Shown: positions 16,881 to 25,303 of the stretch, in pieces
Position numbering within the stretch: the stretch's first letter is position 1
How the letters are laid out: each line of letters starts with the position of its first letter
Source: Nitrospirota bacterium
GTDB taxonomy: Bacteria > Nitrospirota > Nitrospiria > Nitrospirales > Nitrospiraceae
DNA: 44,935 nt
Assembly: GCA_028876065.1 (NCBI GenBank)
Contig: JAGWTI010000016.1
Location: 1 to 44,935, forward strand
Direction of reading: 5' to 3'
Program-made: the position numbers and the translations under genes
The notes under the pieces: model-generated
Seen by the model: the letters and a program-made list of their open reading frames with translations, nothing else
Told to the model about the DNA's origin: nothing
Databases searched by the model: none

Positions 16881-16979
16881 ATTGACGATTGCCTGATTGT
16901 CGATTGACGAACGAGGATGCCCACCAATCGTCAATGACCCGATGAATCAATCGTCAACGAGTGAATGAATGGATGAATG
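16881..16979. repeat. ATTGACGATTG word repeat in the zapB leader
   Basis: ATTGACGATTG (16881-16891) is an exact inverted match of CAATCGTCAAT (16925-16935), with further variants (TCGATTGACGA, TCAATCGTCAACG) around it and ATGAATGG words at 16961-16979. The same vocabulary recurs between pabB and the aminotransferase gene at 28056. Confidence 0.75.
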
Positions 16980-16984
16980 GCGCT

Positions 16985-17013
16985 CTTATAGGAGCTTCAA
17001 CAGGCCTTGTCAA
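16985..17013 (-). promoter_or_regulatory. Strong sigma-70 promoter for zapB-zapA
   Basis: Minus strand: TTGACA (17013-17008), 17-bp spacer, TATAAG (16990-16985). It overlaps the last codons of the transglycosylase gene. Predicted start near 16978 gives a leader of about 110 bases containing the ATTGACGATTG hairpin. Confidence 0.75.
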
Positions 17014-19243
17014 GAAAGCGGACGGCGCAGACGCTCCCGCCCAACCGATGATATTCGCGGTAGCTTCGGAGCACGCGCTTCACGTACTGACGCGTTTCCT
17101 GATAAGGGATCAACTCGACCCACTCATCCGGGTCCCGCCCGTTGGCTTTGGCGACCCACCCCGCCACGGCTTGGGGGCCGGCGTTGTAGGCGGCGACGGT
17201 ATGCATCACGTTCCCGTTGAACTGCTGGAGCAGTTGCTCGACATAGCGGGCGCCCACCCGGATGTTCGTGTCCTGATCGAACAAGTCGTCGCGCCCGACC
17301 TCCGGGAACCCTTGCCTCTTGGCCACTTGCTGGGCCGTGACCGGCATGACCTGCATCAGCCCCACCGCTCCGACGCGCGAGACGGCCCGCGGGTCGTACT
17401 GGCTCTCCTCGCGAATGATCGCGGCGACGAGGTAGGGGTCCACCGCCGACCCGGCGTGCGTCCGGATGGTCGGCAGGTACACCATGGGATAGGCTACGCT
17501 CCACAGAGCCAGCGGAACCGCCTCCCCGCCGCGTTCCAGACCGTCCCGGAAATACAGCCGCGCCAGGCGCAGCGCATGATGAGTGGCGCCGGACTGGCCC
17601 AACAAGGTCGAGAGTTCCACCAGCGCCGCTCGGTCTCGGACGTACCGCTCGGGCAACGACGCCCATTCCTTCGCCGCATCCTGATCCATGCCCAGCAGCT
17701 TCAATTCGGCGGCGCGCAGATAGTGCGGGTCGCGCAAGATCGCGTCCCGGCCCTCCTCGCCCGTCGAGCCGCCGTTGGACGGAGGCCCGCCCGCCGACAC
17801 CGGAACCGGAGGGGCAGGCGGGGACGACGCGGCGCGCATCTGCGCAAGTTGGCAGTAATAGGTGAGCGTATAGTTCCGGCAGAGCTGGAGATACAGGTCC
17901 GCGGCCTGCGGATCTTTGGATCGATCCAGCGCCCGCGCGGCCCAGTACAGGGCCTTGGGGACGACTTGCGGATCGTCCTTGCCCTTCAACAGCTCCCGAA
18001 ACGAATCCACCGCCGGCCCATAGTGCCCGGTCCGGTATTGAAGCCAGCCGATCCGCCAGAGCGCCTCGGCTTTCTGCCCGGAGGCTTCGCCCAGTTGCAC
18101 CACTTTCCGGTACGTGCTCAAGGCCTGATCGGACTGGCCCTGGTCGTCCTGCCAGCTCCCCACCAACAGCTGGACGGCCGCCTTCTGTTCGGTGGAGAGC
18201 GCGCGACGCGGAGTTGCCGCAGCCAGCGCCAGCAGCCGCTCCCCGTCGTTCAACCGCAGGTAGACGCGAGCCAGCCACACGGTCGCCTCGGCCGATTCCG
18301 GCACGGCCTCGTCGGCCAGGTCTTTGAACACCTGCCGCGCCTGGTCGTACCGCTTGAGGCGGACCAGTGCCGTGCCCAATTTCAACGCGGCCTCCCCCCG
18401 GCGCGCATCGTGCGGGGCGCCGCCGAGGAACTTGTGGAGGTCGGCGACGGCCTCCTCGTGCAGGGCCAGGTTCAGAAACGAGAGGGCGCGGTTGTACGAT
18501 TCCTCCGGCGTCGGGCGCCAGACCGTTTTCGTCGCCTGGGACAAGCGCCGCTCGGCCTCTTTCGCTTCCGGCGTCTGCGGGTAGCGCGCCCAGACTTGCT
18601 TCAGCGCCGCCTGGCTGTCGGCCTGACGGTTGGCTTTGGAATGGCAATCGGCAAGATTCAACAAGGCGACGGGCGCGGCCGGCTCCTGCGGGCCCAGCAG
18701 CACCGCCCGAGCCAGAGGCTCCACGGCCTTGGCGCACTGCCCTGCCTTGTACCAGGCCTCACCGGCCCGATAAGCCACGCGGGCTCCCAGCAACGTATCC
18801 GGCACGGCCTCCGGGATACGCTCGAGCTGGACCGCGGCGTCCCGCGCATCCCCCATTTTAAGCAGCGCTTCTCCCATCCAGAGACGGGCATAGTCTTCGA
18901 TCACCGGCAGATCATGTTGCGCAGCTCTGAAATATGGGAGGGATTCGGCCGGGTCCCGTTCCAGCAGCAACAGCCCCGTGACGACTCCGGCGCGCTTGGC
19001 CCAGAGCGAGTCCGGAAACCGCTCGCGCACTTCGGTCAATCGCTGCCATCGAGCCGCGAACTGGCTGGCCGTGTCGGTTGCGGGCGGCTGTTTGGCAAAC
19101 ACCGCGCGATAACAGTCCTCCGGGGACGCACAGGCTGAATCCGGAGACTCGGGTTGGGCCACGGAGGCAGCGGCGACGATCAGAAACAGGGCAAGGGAGA
19201 GGAAACCGGATGGCGCGACGAGGTGATGGCGAAGCACGGACAT
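16997..19243 (-). CDS. Periplasmic lytic murein transglycosylase with TPR-like repeats
   Basis: Soluble-type lytic transglycosylase cleaving peptidoglycan. About 748 residues: signal peptide (PSGFLSLALFLIVAAASVAQP), a long helical superhelix of TPR-like repeats, then a C-terminal SLT domain with the catalytic glutamate in IREESQYDPRAVS, followed by GAVGLMQVMP and AAYNAGPQAV. A DPYL motif before the domain is normal. Starts at 19243, 19276 or 19309 are possible; 19243 gives the cleanest signal peptide, while the promoter at 19289-19297 also allows 19276 as a near-leaderless start. No SD is seen for any. Confidence 0.92.
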   Translation of the reverse strand: MSVLRHHLVAPSGFLSLALFLIVAAASVAQPESPDSACASPEDCYRAVFAKQPPATDTASQFAARWQRLTEVRERFPDSLWAKRAGVVTGLLLLERDPAESLPYFRAAQHDLPVIEDYARLWMGEALLKMGDARDAAVQLERIPEAVPDTLLGARVAYRAGEAWYKAGQCAKAVEPLARAVLLGPQEPAAPVALLNLADCHSKANRQADSQAALKQVWARYPQTPEAKEAERRLSQATKTVWRPTPEESYNRALSFLNLALHEEAVADLHKFLGGAPHDARRGEAALKLGTALVRLKRYDQARQVFKDLADEAVPESAEATVWLARVYLRLNDGERLLALAAATPRRALSTEQKAAVQLLVGSWQDDQGQSDQALSTYRKVVQLGEASGQKAEALWRIGWLQYRTGHYGPAVDSFRELLKGKDDPQVVPKALYWAARALDRSKDPQAADLYLQLCRNYTLTYYCQLAQMRAASSPPAPPVPVSAGGPPSNGGSTGEEGRDAILRDPHYLRAAELKLLGMDQDAAKEWASLPERYVRDRAALVELSTLLGQSGATHHALRLARLYFRDGLERGGEAVPLALWSVAYPMVYLPTIRTHAGSAVDPYLVAAIIREESQYDPRAVSRVGAVGLMQVMPVTAQQVAKRQGFPEVGRDDLFDQDTNIRVGARYVEQLLQQFNGNVMHTVAAYNAGPQAVAGWVAKANGRDPDEWVELIPYQETRQYVKRVLRSYREYHRLGGSVCAVRFLDKAC

Positions 19244-19288
19244 GCGTTCGCTATGAACCAGATGAAAGAGACGCATGCAAGTCCGCTC

Positions 19289-19297
19289 AGTATACCA
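19289..19297 (-). promoter_or_regulatory. TG-extended -10 element before the transglycosylase gene
   Basis: Minus strand TGGTATACT (19297-19289). No good -35 is found at the usual distance, but the TG extension can compensate. It lies 12 bases upstream of an in-frame ATG at 19276. Confidence 0.45.
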
Positions 19298-19414
19298 CAA
19301 TCCCACCAAGGCCGACGCAATGCTGGAGTATGAATGCAGCGCGATGCCTTGAAGACTCTGCTATTCCACGTGCATCATTCATCGTTGTGCATGTATTGTT
19401 TGTTTCCCCGCTCC

Positions 19415-19444
19415 TTGTCAGACATTTTCAGCCTGTGCTAGGCT
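19415..19444 (+). promoter_or_regulatory. Promoter placing rlmN on a leaderless transcript
   Basis: TTGTCA (19415-19420), 18-bp spacer and TAGGCT (19439-19444), with TGC as extended -10. The ATG at 19450 lies five bases beyond, where transcription would be expected to begin. Confidence 0.5.
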
Positions 19445-19449
19445 GCTTC

Positions 19450-20571
19450 ATGCCGGTACAACCGCCGACCCCGAACCCATCGCCCCGGGAACCGCTCTCG
19501 CTCCTGGCCCTGAACGGCCGCGCAGCCGAGCAGTTTGTCCAGCGCCTCGGCTGGCCCCCATACCGCGCCCAGCAGATCCTCCGGTGGCTCTATCAAGGCC
19601 GCGTGCGCGAGGTTGCTCAGATGACGGACCTGTCGAAGGCGGAGCGGGCGTTGCTCAACGACCGGACAACGGTCGGACGGTCGCGTCACTGCCGGGTTCT
19701 CCAAGCCGAGGACGGAACCAGGAAGTTCCTGATCGGGTTGGAGGACGGGCTGACGGTGGAAGCCGTCTTGATTCCCGACGGCAGCCGATTGACGCTGTGC
19801 CTCTCGACGCAAGTGGGCTGTACGCTCGACTGTACCTTCTGCCTCACCGGCACCATGGGGTTGAAACGGAACCTGAAGGCCCATGAGATCGTGGATCAAG
19901 TGCTCACGGTCCAGGACCGGCTTGAGCCGAATACCACGTTGTCCAGCTTGGTGTTGATGGGCATGGGGGAGCCGCTCGCGAACCTGGACGCGGTCGCGGA
20001 CGCCATCGCCAGACTGACCAATCACCGGTGGGGCGTGGGGATTTCGGCCCACCGGATTACGTTGTCCACGGCGGGGCTCGCCTCTCGGCTGAACGAGGTG
20101 GCAGGCCTGGGCGTCAACCTGGCGATCTCGTTGAACGCGTCGAACCAGGAGCAACGGGCCCACCTCATGCCGGCCGTGAATCGGCTGCACCCGTTGCGCA
20201 CCCTGCTGGAGGCTTGTCGCGCCTACCCCCTCCCGCCGCGCCGCCGCCTCACCTTCGAATATGTCCTCTTGGGCGGCGTCAACGACCAGGAGCCGGACGC
20301 CAAGCGGCTCGTCAAACTCCTTGCCGGCATCCGGTGCAAGGTCAACCTGATTCCCTTCAACCCCTTTCCCGGCAGTCCCTACCAGCGGCCGGCCGATCGC
20401 ACGGTCCTACGGTTTCAAACGATCCTGAAGCAGGCCGGGGTGGATACCTTCATCCGCAAGAGCAAGGGCCGCGACGTGTTGGGCGCCTGCGGCCAACTCG
20501 GCCATCTTCCAGACCTGATCACGCCGGACCCAATCCCCCTTGCCTTGACACCGGCGGAAGCCGGTTGTTAA
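19450..20571 (+). CDS. rlmN: 23S rRNA A2503 / tRNA A37 C2-methyltransferase RlmN
   Basis: Radical SAM methyltransferase that makes 2-methyladenosine in 23S rRNA and some tRNAs. The 373-residue protein has the cluster motif CTLDCTFC (C124, C128, C131), the preceding C117 in TLCLSTQVGC, the GTMGLKRNLKAHEIVDQV segment, and C347 in GACGQL, the position that becomes methyl-cysteine in E. coli RlmN. The ATG at 19450 has no SD and sits at the predicted transcription start; the longer open frame from 19078 overlaps the neighbouring gene and is rejected. It is transcribed with the M16 genes in the same direction, 32 bp apart. Confidence 0.96.
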   Translation: MPVQPPTPNPSPREPLSLLALNGRAAEQFVQRLGWPPYRAQQILRWLYQGRVREVAQMTDLSKAERALLNDRTTVGRSRHCRVLQAEDGTRKFLIGLEDGLTVEAVLIPDGSRLTLCLSTQVGCTLDCTFCLTGTMGLKRNLKAHEIVDQVLTVQDRLEPNTTLSSLVLMGMGEPLANLDAVADAIARLTNHRWGVGISAHRITLSTAGLASRLNEVAGLGVNLAISLNASNQEQRAHLMPAVNRLHPLRTLLEACRAYPLPPRRRLTFEYVLLGGVNDQEPDAKRLVKLLAGIRCKVNLIPFNPFPGSPYQRPADRTVLRFQTILKQAGVDTFIRKSKGRDVLGACGQLGHLPDLITPDPIPLALTPAEAGC

Positions 20572-20603
20572 GAAGTACGACAACGATCAATGAGGAACGT
20601 TGC

Positions 20604-21989
20604 ATGCTGAATGTCCATCGGCCCCGCATCCCGCAAGCCTTTTTCCTGATCGCGCTGCTCCTCCTGTCCGCTTGGCCAAGCTCCGCCCGTTCGGCCGAGA
20701 CCAAGGAGTACGTCCTGGCCAACGGGCTGAAGGTGCTGCTGGTCGAGTCCCCCAAGGCGCCCGTGGTGACGGTCCAGATCTGGTACAAGGTCGGCTCCCG
20801 CAACGAGGTCATGGGACGGGCCGGCTTGTCCCACATGCTCGAGCACATGATGTTCAAGGGCACGCCCAAGTACGGCAAGGGCCTCTTTTCCAAAACCATC
20901 CGCAAGAACGGGGGCAACGACAATGCCTTCACCAGCCAGGACTTCACCGGGTACTTCGAAAACCTGGCGGCGGACCGGACGGAACTGGCGCTGGAGCTGG
21001 AGGCCGACCGGCTGCGCGGGCTGTTGTTGGACGACAAGGAATTCCAGCTGGAGCGGGAGGTGGTCAAGGAAGAACGTCGGTTGAGGACGGAAGACGACCC
21101 GCAATCCTTCCTGGCCGAGTCCCTCTTCGCCCAGGCCTTCCTGATGCACCCCTATCACTGGCCCATTATCGGCTGGTTTCCGGACCTCAATGCCATGACC
21201 AGGGAAGACCTCAAACAGCATTACGACACCTACTACGTGCCGAACAATGCGACCCTGGTCGTCGTCGGGGACATCAAGGCCGAGGCCCTGCTTCCGACGA
21301 TCACACGTCTGTTCGAGCCCATTCCGTCCAAGCCCGTGCCCCCCGCCCAGATCGTGGCGGAGCCGGAACAGCGGGGCGAACGTCGGATCGTCGTCAAGCG
21401 CGACGCCCAGCTGCCGTTCATCATGGCCGGCTACCGGGTGCCGAACTTCAAGGACGAAGACGCCTACGCCCTCACGGTGCTGGAGTCCATCCTGTCGCAC
21501 GGCAAAAGCGCGCGCCTGCACCGGAGCCTGGTCTATGAGCAGAAAAAAGCCCTGGCCGTCGGAGCGGAATACAACCTCCTGGCCACGGACCCGGAATTGT
21601 TCTATTGCTTCGTCGTGGTCAAGCCGGGCCAGAAGGTGGAGGAGGTCGAGCAGGCCCTGTATCGGGAAATCGCCAAGCTGCAAACCGCGCCGCCCCAGGC
21701 CAAGGAATTGGAGCGGGCCAAGAACCAAGTGGAAGCGGACTATATTTTCGGCCAGGACTCCAACTTTCGCCAGGCCATGCTGCTCGCCCAGGCCGAGACG
21801 GTCGGCGCAGGCTGGCGTCAAGTGGACCAGTTCGTGGAGCGCCTCCGCGGCGTCACCGCCAAGGATGTCCAGCGAGTGGCCAAGCGCTACCTGACGCAGG
21901 ACAGCCGCACGGTCGGGATCCTGATCCCCGCGCCAACCCCGCCGGCGGCTCCCGCTCCGAGCCCGGCCCTGATGAGCGAGGCGCGATGA
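20604..21989 (+). CDS. M16 zinc peptidase, catalytically complete
   Basis: Secreted or periplasmic M16 peptidase of 461 residues. After a signal peptide (FFLIALLLLSAWPSSARS) it has the inverted zinc motif H77-MLE-H81 and the third ligand E157 in VKEERRL, 76 residues later, as the family requires. The second half contains the non-catalytic M16 lobe with GKSARLHRSLVYEQKKA. GAGGAA lies seven bases before the ATG. It ends in a proline/alanine-rich tail. It precedes a second M16 protein that lacks the zinc motif, the usual active/inactive pair. The substrate is unknown. Confidence 0.94.
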   Translation: MLNVHRPRIPQAFFLIALLLLSAWPSSARSAETKEYVLANGLKVLLVESPKAPVVTVQIWYKVGSRNEVMGRAGLSHMLEHMMFKGTPKYGKGLFSKTIRKNGGNDNAFTSQDFTGYFENLAADRTELALELEADRLRGLLLDDKEFQLEREVVKEERRLRTEDDPQSFLAESLFAQAFLMHPYHWPIIGWFPDLNAMTREDLKQHYDTYYVPNNATLVVVGDIKAEALLPTITRLFEPIPSKPVPPAQIVAEPEQRGERRIVVKRDAQLPFIMAGYRVPNFKDEDAYALTVLESILSHGKSARLHRSLVYEQKKALAVGAEYNLLATDPELFYCFVVVKPGQKVEEVEQALYREIAKLQTAPPQAKELERAKNQVEADYIFGQDSNFRQAMLLAQAETVGAGWRQVDQFVERLRGVTAKDVQRVAKRYLTQDSRTVGILIPAPTPPAAPAPSPALMSEAR

Positions 21990-21997
21990 TGGCAAAC

Positions 21998-22040
21998 ACA
22001 CAGAAGGCGGAATGCTGAAGGCGGAACGCAGAAGGCAGCG
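21998..22040 (+). repeat. GCTGAAGGC-type word repeat carrying a start codon
   Basis: Three variants of AGAAGGCGGAA/GCTGAAGGCGGAA/GCAGAAGGCAG in a row. The ATG of the second M16 gene is inside it, so the first residues (MLKAERRRQRA) are repeat-derived. The AGAAGG word may serve as the ribosome-binding site. Confidence 0.6.
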
Positions 22041-23385
22041 GGCAGCCGGCCTGCTGTTGATTGTCGGCTGCCTTGCGCTCCAGGCAGGGCCGGTACAAGC
22101 CGCCGACATCGATCCGCTCCGCTATGTCGCGGCGAACGGCATGACCGTGCTCGTGTTGGAACAACATGCCCTGCCGATCGTCCAAGTCCATGCGTTGCTC
22201 AAAACCGGCTCGGTCCAGGACCCGCCCGGCAAAGCCGGACTGGCCAATCTGGTGGCCAGCCTGCTGGATGAAGGGACCGTCACCCGCAGCGCGACGCAAT
22301 TGGCCGAGCAGATCGAATTCGTGGGAGGCCAGCTGGTCGTCAAAGGCGGCGACGATTTCACCACCGCGTCGGTGAAGGTCTTGAAGAAGGACCAGCACCT
22401 GGGCTTCGAACTCCTGGCCGACGTCCTGCTGCACCCGTCGTTTCCCGATAAAGAGTTCCGCCGCGTCCGCAGCCAGATTCTGGGCGAGATGCAAAGCGAG
22501 AAAGACGATCCCGGCACCATCGCCGCCAAGGCCTTCAATCAGCTCATCTTCGACGGCCACCCCTACCGCTGGCCGGTGAACGGGACCGAAGAGACCCTGG
22601 CCAAGCTCACCAGGAAGGACGTCCGGCAGTTCTACAGCCGCGAGTACCTGCCGAACCAGACGATCCTGACGATCGTGGGGGACATCACCGCCGAGCAGGC
22701 CAAGGCCTTGGTCGCCAAGCACTTCGGCGCCTGGAAGCAAGCGCCGCCGCCGCCCCGTGTCACAACGTCGGCGGCCCAGGTCGCGAAGCCGGTGGTCAAG
22801 TTGATCCAGAAGGACCTCTCGCAGGCCACCATTATGCTGGGGCACCTGGGCATCAGCCGGACCAACCCAGACTTCTACGCGGTCACGGTGATGAACTATA
22901 TCCTGGGCGCCGGAGGGTTTTCTTCCCGGCTGATGGATTCGATCCGGGACAACCAAGGCCTGGCCTACGGGGTCGGCAGCACCTTCGACGCCAACCTGAT
23001 GCCGGGCGCCTTCATGATCAGTCTCCAGACGAGAAATGAAACGGTCAACCGGGCGATTGCCGGCGTGCTGACCGAACTCGACAGAATCCGCAGCGCTCCG
23101 GTCACCGACGAAGAATTGGCGGATGCCAAGGCCTACCTGATGGGCAGTTTTCCCCTGCGCCTGGACACGACCGGCAAGCTGGCCGAGGTCCTGAGCCAGG
23201 TGGAATTCTACGGCTTGGGCTCGGATTACTTCACCCAGTACCCGAGCTGGATCGAGAAGGTCACCAAGGACGATGTCTTGCGGGTGGCCAAGCAGTATGT
23301 GGATCCGATCAACTATGTCCTGGTTGTGGTGGCCAACCAGGCCAAGGCCCAGGTCAAACCGACGGCCGGCGCCGCGGCTCCGTAG
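22012..23385 (+). CDS. M16 peptidase-family protein lacking the zinc site
   Basis: A 457-residue M16 homologue with a signal peptide (LLLIVGCLALQAGPVQA) after a basic N-terminus. At the position of HxxEH it reads LANLVASLL, so zinc cannot be bound and it should be inactive alone. The C-terminal lobe retains LGHLGISRTNPDFYAVTVMNYILG and the YGVGSTF region typical of the partner subunit. Such proteins form heterodimers with an active M16 subunit, here presumably the product of the preceding gene, 22 bp upstream. The start lies in a word repeat; a later start would remove the basic n-region of the signal peptide. Confidence 0.92.
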   Translation: MLKAERRRQRAAGLLLIVGCLALQAGPVQAADIDPLRYVAANGMTVLVLEQHALPIVQVHALLKTGSVQDPPGKAGLANLVASLLDEGTVTRSATQLAEQIEFVGGQLVVKGGDDFTTASVKVLKKDQHLGFELLADVLLHPSFPDKEFRRVRSQILGEMQSEKDDPGTIAAKAFNQLIFDGHPYRWPVNGTEETLAKLTRKDVRQFYSREYLPNQTILTIVGDITAEQAKALVAKHFGAWKQAPPPPRVTTSAAQVAKPVVKLIQKDLSQATIMLGHLGISRTNPDFYAVTVMNYILGAGGFSSRLMDSIRDNQGLAYGVGSTFDANLMPGAFMISLQTRNETVNRAIAGVLTELDRIRSAPVTDEELADAKAYLMGSFPLRLDTTGKLAEVLSQVEFYGLGSDYFTQYPSWIEKVTKDDVLRVAKQYVDPINYVLVVVANQAKAQVKPTAGAAAP

Positions 23386-23414
23386 GTTCGTCATCGCTTG
23401 ACGCCGAGGATCCC

Positions 23415-24215
23415 GTGCACCCCTCCCTTGCCCAGAAGCACCGGACGCTGAGCCTGCTCCTGAAGGAGATGGGCTCCGTGCTCGTCGCCTATTCGGGCGG
23501 CATCGACAGTACGCTGGTGATGAAGGTCGCCCATGACGCGTTGGGGCCCAAGGCCCTGGCCGTGACCGCCGTCTCCCCCACGCTCCCGGACATGGAACTG
23601 GAGCAGGCGACCAGCCTCGCGGCCCACATCGGAGCCCGCCACCACATCCTGGAGACCGACCAGCTCCGGTTCCCGGATTTCGTCAAGAACGACGCGGGCC
23701 GCTGCTATCATTGCAAGACCGACCTCTACCAAGGGTTGGAGTCGCTCCGGCGAGAGCTGGCGATCGAGGCGATTGCGGACGGGACCAACCTGGACGACCT
23801 GGGCGACGACCGCCCCGGGCTTCTCGCCGCCAGAGAATGGGGGGTACGAAGCCCCCTGGTGGAAGCAGCCCTGTCCAAGCAAGAGGTTCGGGACCTGGCC
23901 AAAGAACTGGGGCTTTCCAATTGGGACAAGCCGGCGGCAGCCTGCCTGTCCTCCCGTATCCAACGGGGCACGCCCATCACCGTCCAGAAGCTCGCGCGTG
24001 TGGAGCGAGCCGAGGCCTTTCTGGCGGAGCAAGGCTTCCTGCAGGTCCGGGTGCGGGATCGTGAGGGAGCGGCGCGAGTGGAAGTGGATCGCGAAGAAGT
24101 CGCCCGGCTGCTGGAACCGGCCATGGAGCGCAAGGTGACCGAGCGGTTACGGCAGTTGGGGTTCGCCGACGTGACCCTCGACCAAGCCGGGTACCGCAAG
24201 GGCGGCGGCAACTGA
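23415..24215 (+). CDS. larE: ATP-dependent sacrificial sulfur transferase LarE
   Basis: PP-loop enzyme that in Lactiplantibacillus donates its own cysteine sulfur to make the nickel-pincer cofactor of lactate racemase. The 266-residue protein shows the PP-loop SGGIDST (about residues 27-33), GRCYHCKTDLY, the DGTNLDDLGDDRPG segment and WDKPAAACLSSRI, whose cysteine corresponds to the sacrificial residue. GTG start with GAGG upstream. larB, larC and larA are not in this window, so the recipient is unknown; LarE homologues occur beyond lactate racemization. A strong hairpin terminator follows. Confidence 0.93.
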   Translation: MHPSLAQKHRTLSLLLKEMGSVLVAYSGGIDSTLVMKVAHDALGPKALAVTAVSPTLPDMELEQATSLAAHIGARHHILETDQLRFPDFVKNDAGRCYHCKTDLYQGLESLRRELAIEAIADGTNLDDLGDDRPGLLAAREWGVRSPLVEAALSKQEVRDLAKELGLSNWDKPAAACLSSRIQRGTPITVQKLARVERAEAFLAEQGFLQVRVRDREGAARVEVDREEVARLLEPAMERKVTERLRQLGFADVTLDQAGYRKGGGN

Positions 24216-24224
24216 CCGCCGCCA

Positions 24225-24257
24225 AGAAAAAAACGCCCGGCTGGGGCCGGGCGTTTC
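24225..24257. terminator. Strong bidirectional intrinsic terminator
   Basis: AACGCCCGGC / GCCGGGCGTT, ten pairs with a four-base loop. On the minus strand it continues the stem with a T7 run, ending the atp operon; on the plus strand TTTCC follows, ending larE. Confidence 0.88.
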
Positions 24258-24281
24258 CTCGTCACGACGACACTGACGCGA

Positions 24282-24791
24282 TCAGTTTTTTTCGAACGAC
24301 TTGGCGGCCGCCGCCAGGGCTTCATCGGCCAGCCGGCGATGGTCGGCGTCGTTCAGACTGCGCCCCATCACTTTCTCAGCCACCAGCAAGGCCAGCTCCG
24401 TCGTCTGGTTGCGGATGTCCTGAATCGCCTTGCGCCGCTCCGCATCGATTTCCCGCTGCGCATCCCCTTTGATCCGCTCCGCATCGGCCTGCAAGCGCTG
24501 TTCGTTTTCTTCCTGCACCCGCTGGGCCCGTTCCCGGGCCGCCGTGAACAGGGCTTCGGCTTCCTTGGCCGCCGCCGCGAGCTTGGCCTCGTACTCTCGC
24601 ATCGTCCGCTCGGCCTCGGCGCGGTGACGGTCGGCTTGCTCCAGGCTCTCCCGGATCTTCCGCTCCCGCATCTCCAGCGTCTCGAGAATCGGCGGAAAGG
24701 CATATTTGGCCAAGACCCAAAGCAGGACGGCGAAGGAGACGATCTCCCAGAACATCAACGACGAAAAGAAGTGGCTTTCAAACTGTGGCAT
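24282..24791 (-). CDS. atpF: F0F1 ATP synthase subunit b
   Basis: Peripheral stalk subunit of ATP synthase, 169 residues from the chosen ATG. One N-terminal membrane segment (FWEIVSFAVLLWVLAKYAFPPI region) is followed by a long charged coiled coil with repeated Glu/Ala/Arg. An ATG at 24791 with GGGG six bases upstream is preferred over a TTG at 24803. It is the last gene of the F0 cluster; F1 genes do not follow, since the terminator and larE come next. Confidence 0.94.
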   Translation of the reverse strand: MPQFESHFFSSLMFWEIVSFAVLLWVLAKYAFPPILETLEMRERKIRESLEQADRHRAEAERTMREYEAKLAAAAKEAEALFTAARERAQRVQEENEQRLQADAERIKGDAQREIDAERRKAIQDIRNQTTELALLVAEKVMGRSLNDADHRRLADEALAAAAKSFEKN

Positions 24792-24810
24792 ATTTAACCC
24801 CAACGCGGAA

Positions 24811-24863
24811 CGATGAATGCTAAACGATGAATAAACTCATCATTCAGCATTCTGCATTCATCG
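24811..24863. repeat. ATGAATGC/GCATTCAT hairpin between atpE and atpF
   Basis: CGATGAATGC (24811-24820) pairs exactly with GCATTCATCG (24854-24863); the interior repeats the same words and can pair further. It touches the atpE stop codon and fills most of the atpE-atpF gap. A stable 3' hairpin after atpE could protect the c-subunit message (inference). Confidence 0.8.
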
Positions 24864-25094
24864 CTATTTTCTGAGGCCCATGATGATGAACGCAATGACC
24901 AGCCCGTACAGCGCGATCGCTTCCACCAACGCGAACCCGATCCACATATACTTGCCGACCCGCCCTTCGGCCTCCGGCTGACGCGCCACGGCTTCGATCA
25001 TTTTGCCGAAAATATAGCCGATCCCGACGCCGGCGCCGGCAAACCCCGCCGCCGCCAAGCCCATTCCGACCAGTGCCGCTGCTGCTGCATCCAT
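24864..25094 (-). CDS. atpE: F0F1 ATP synthase subunit c
   Basis: Proteolipid forming the rotor ring, 76 residues in two membrane helices. Helix 1 holds the glycine-rich GFAGAGVGIG packing motif and the polar loop is RQPEAEGR; helix 2 carries the ion-binding carboxylate in ALVEAIALYG. The residue after it is alanine, and helix 1 has no glutamine at the sodium position, so proton coupling is indicated. ATG at 25094 with GGGAGG about ten bases upstream; a longer frame to 25130 adds 12 unlikely residues. Repeats occupy both flanking gaps. Confidence 0.95.
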   Translation of the reverse strand: MDAAAAALVGMGLAAAGFAGAGVGIGYIFGKMIEAVARQPEAEGRVGKYMWIGFALVEAIALYGLVIAFIIMGLRK

Positions 25095-25171
25095 GTCCTT
25101 CGATCCTCCCTTTACTAGTGTACCCGACAACTCTCGAAAGGCTTGTTCAATCCACCGACACTCCGACCCGA

Positions 25172-25303
25172 CAGGCTGCTCAAAACGTCATCTGCGTCAT
25201 CTGGCAAGGCCGCAGGGCGTGAGGCCCCCGAGGCGTACCGGAGAAGTACGTTGAAGGGGTCGAGCGCCCGAGAACGCCGCTGGAGGGCGTTTTCAGCAGC
25301 CTG
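25172..25303. repeat. 132-bp palindromic repeat element between atpB and atpE
   Basis: Ends are 16-bp inverted repeats with one mismatch: CAGGCTGCTCAAAACG (25172-25187) and CGTTTTCAGCAGCCTG (25288-25303). The centre is CGTAC-7-GTACG (25234-25250), so the element is an imperfect palindrome. It abuts the atpB stop. It resembles REP/MITE-type elements I associate with Nitrospira genomes, with no coding capacity. Confidence 0.82.
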
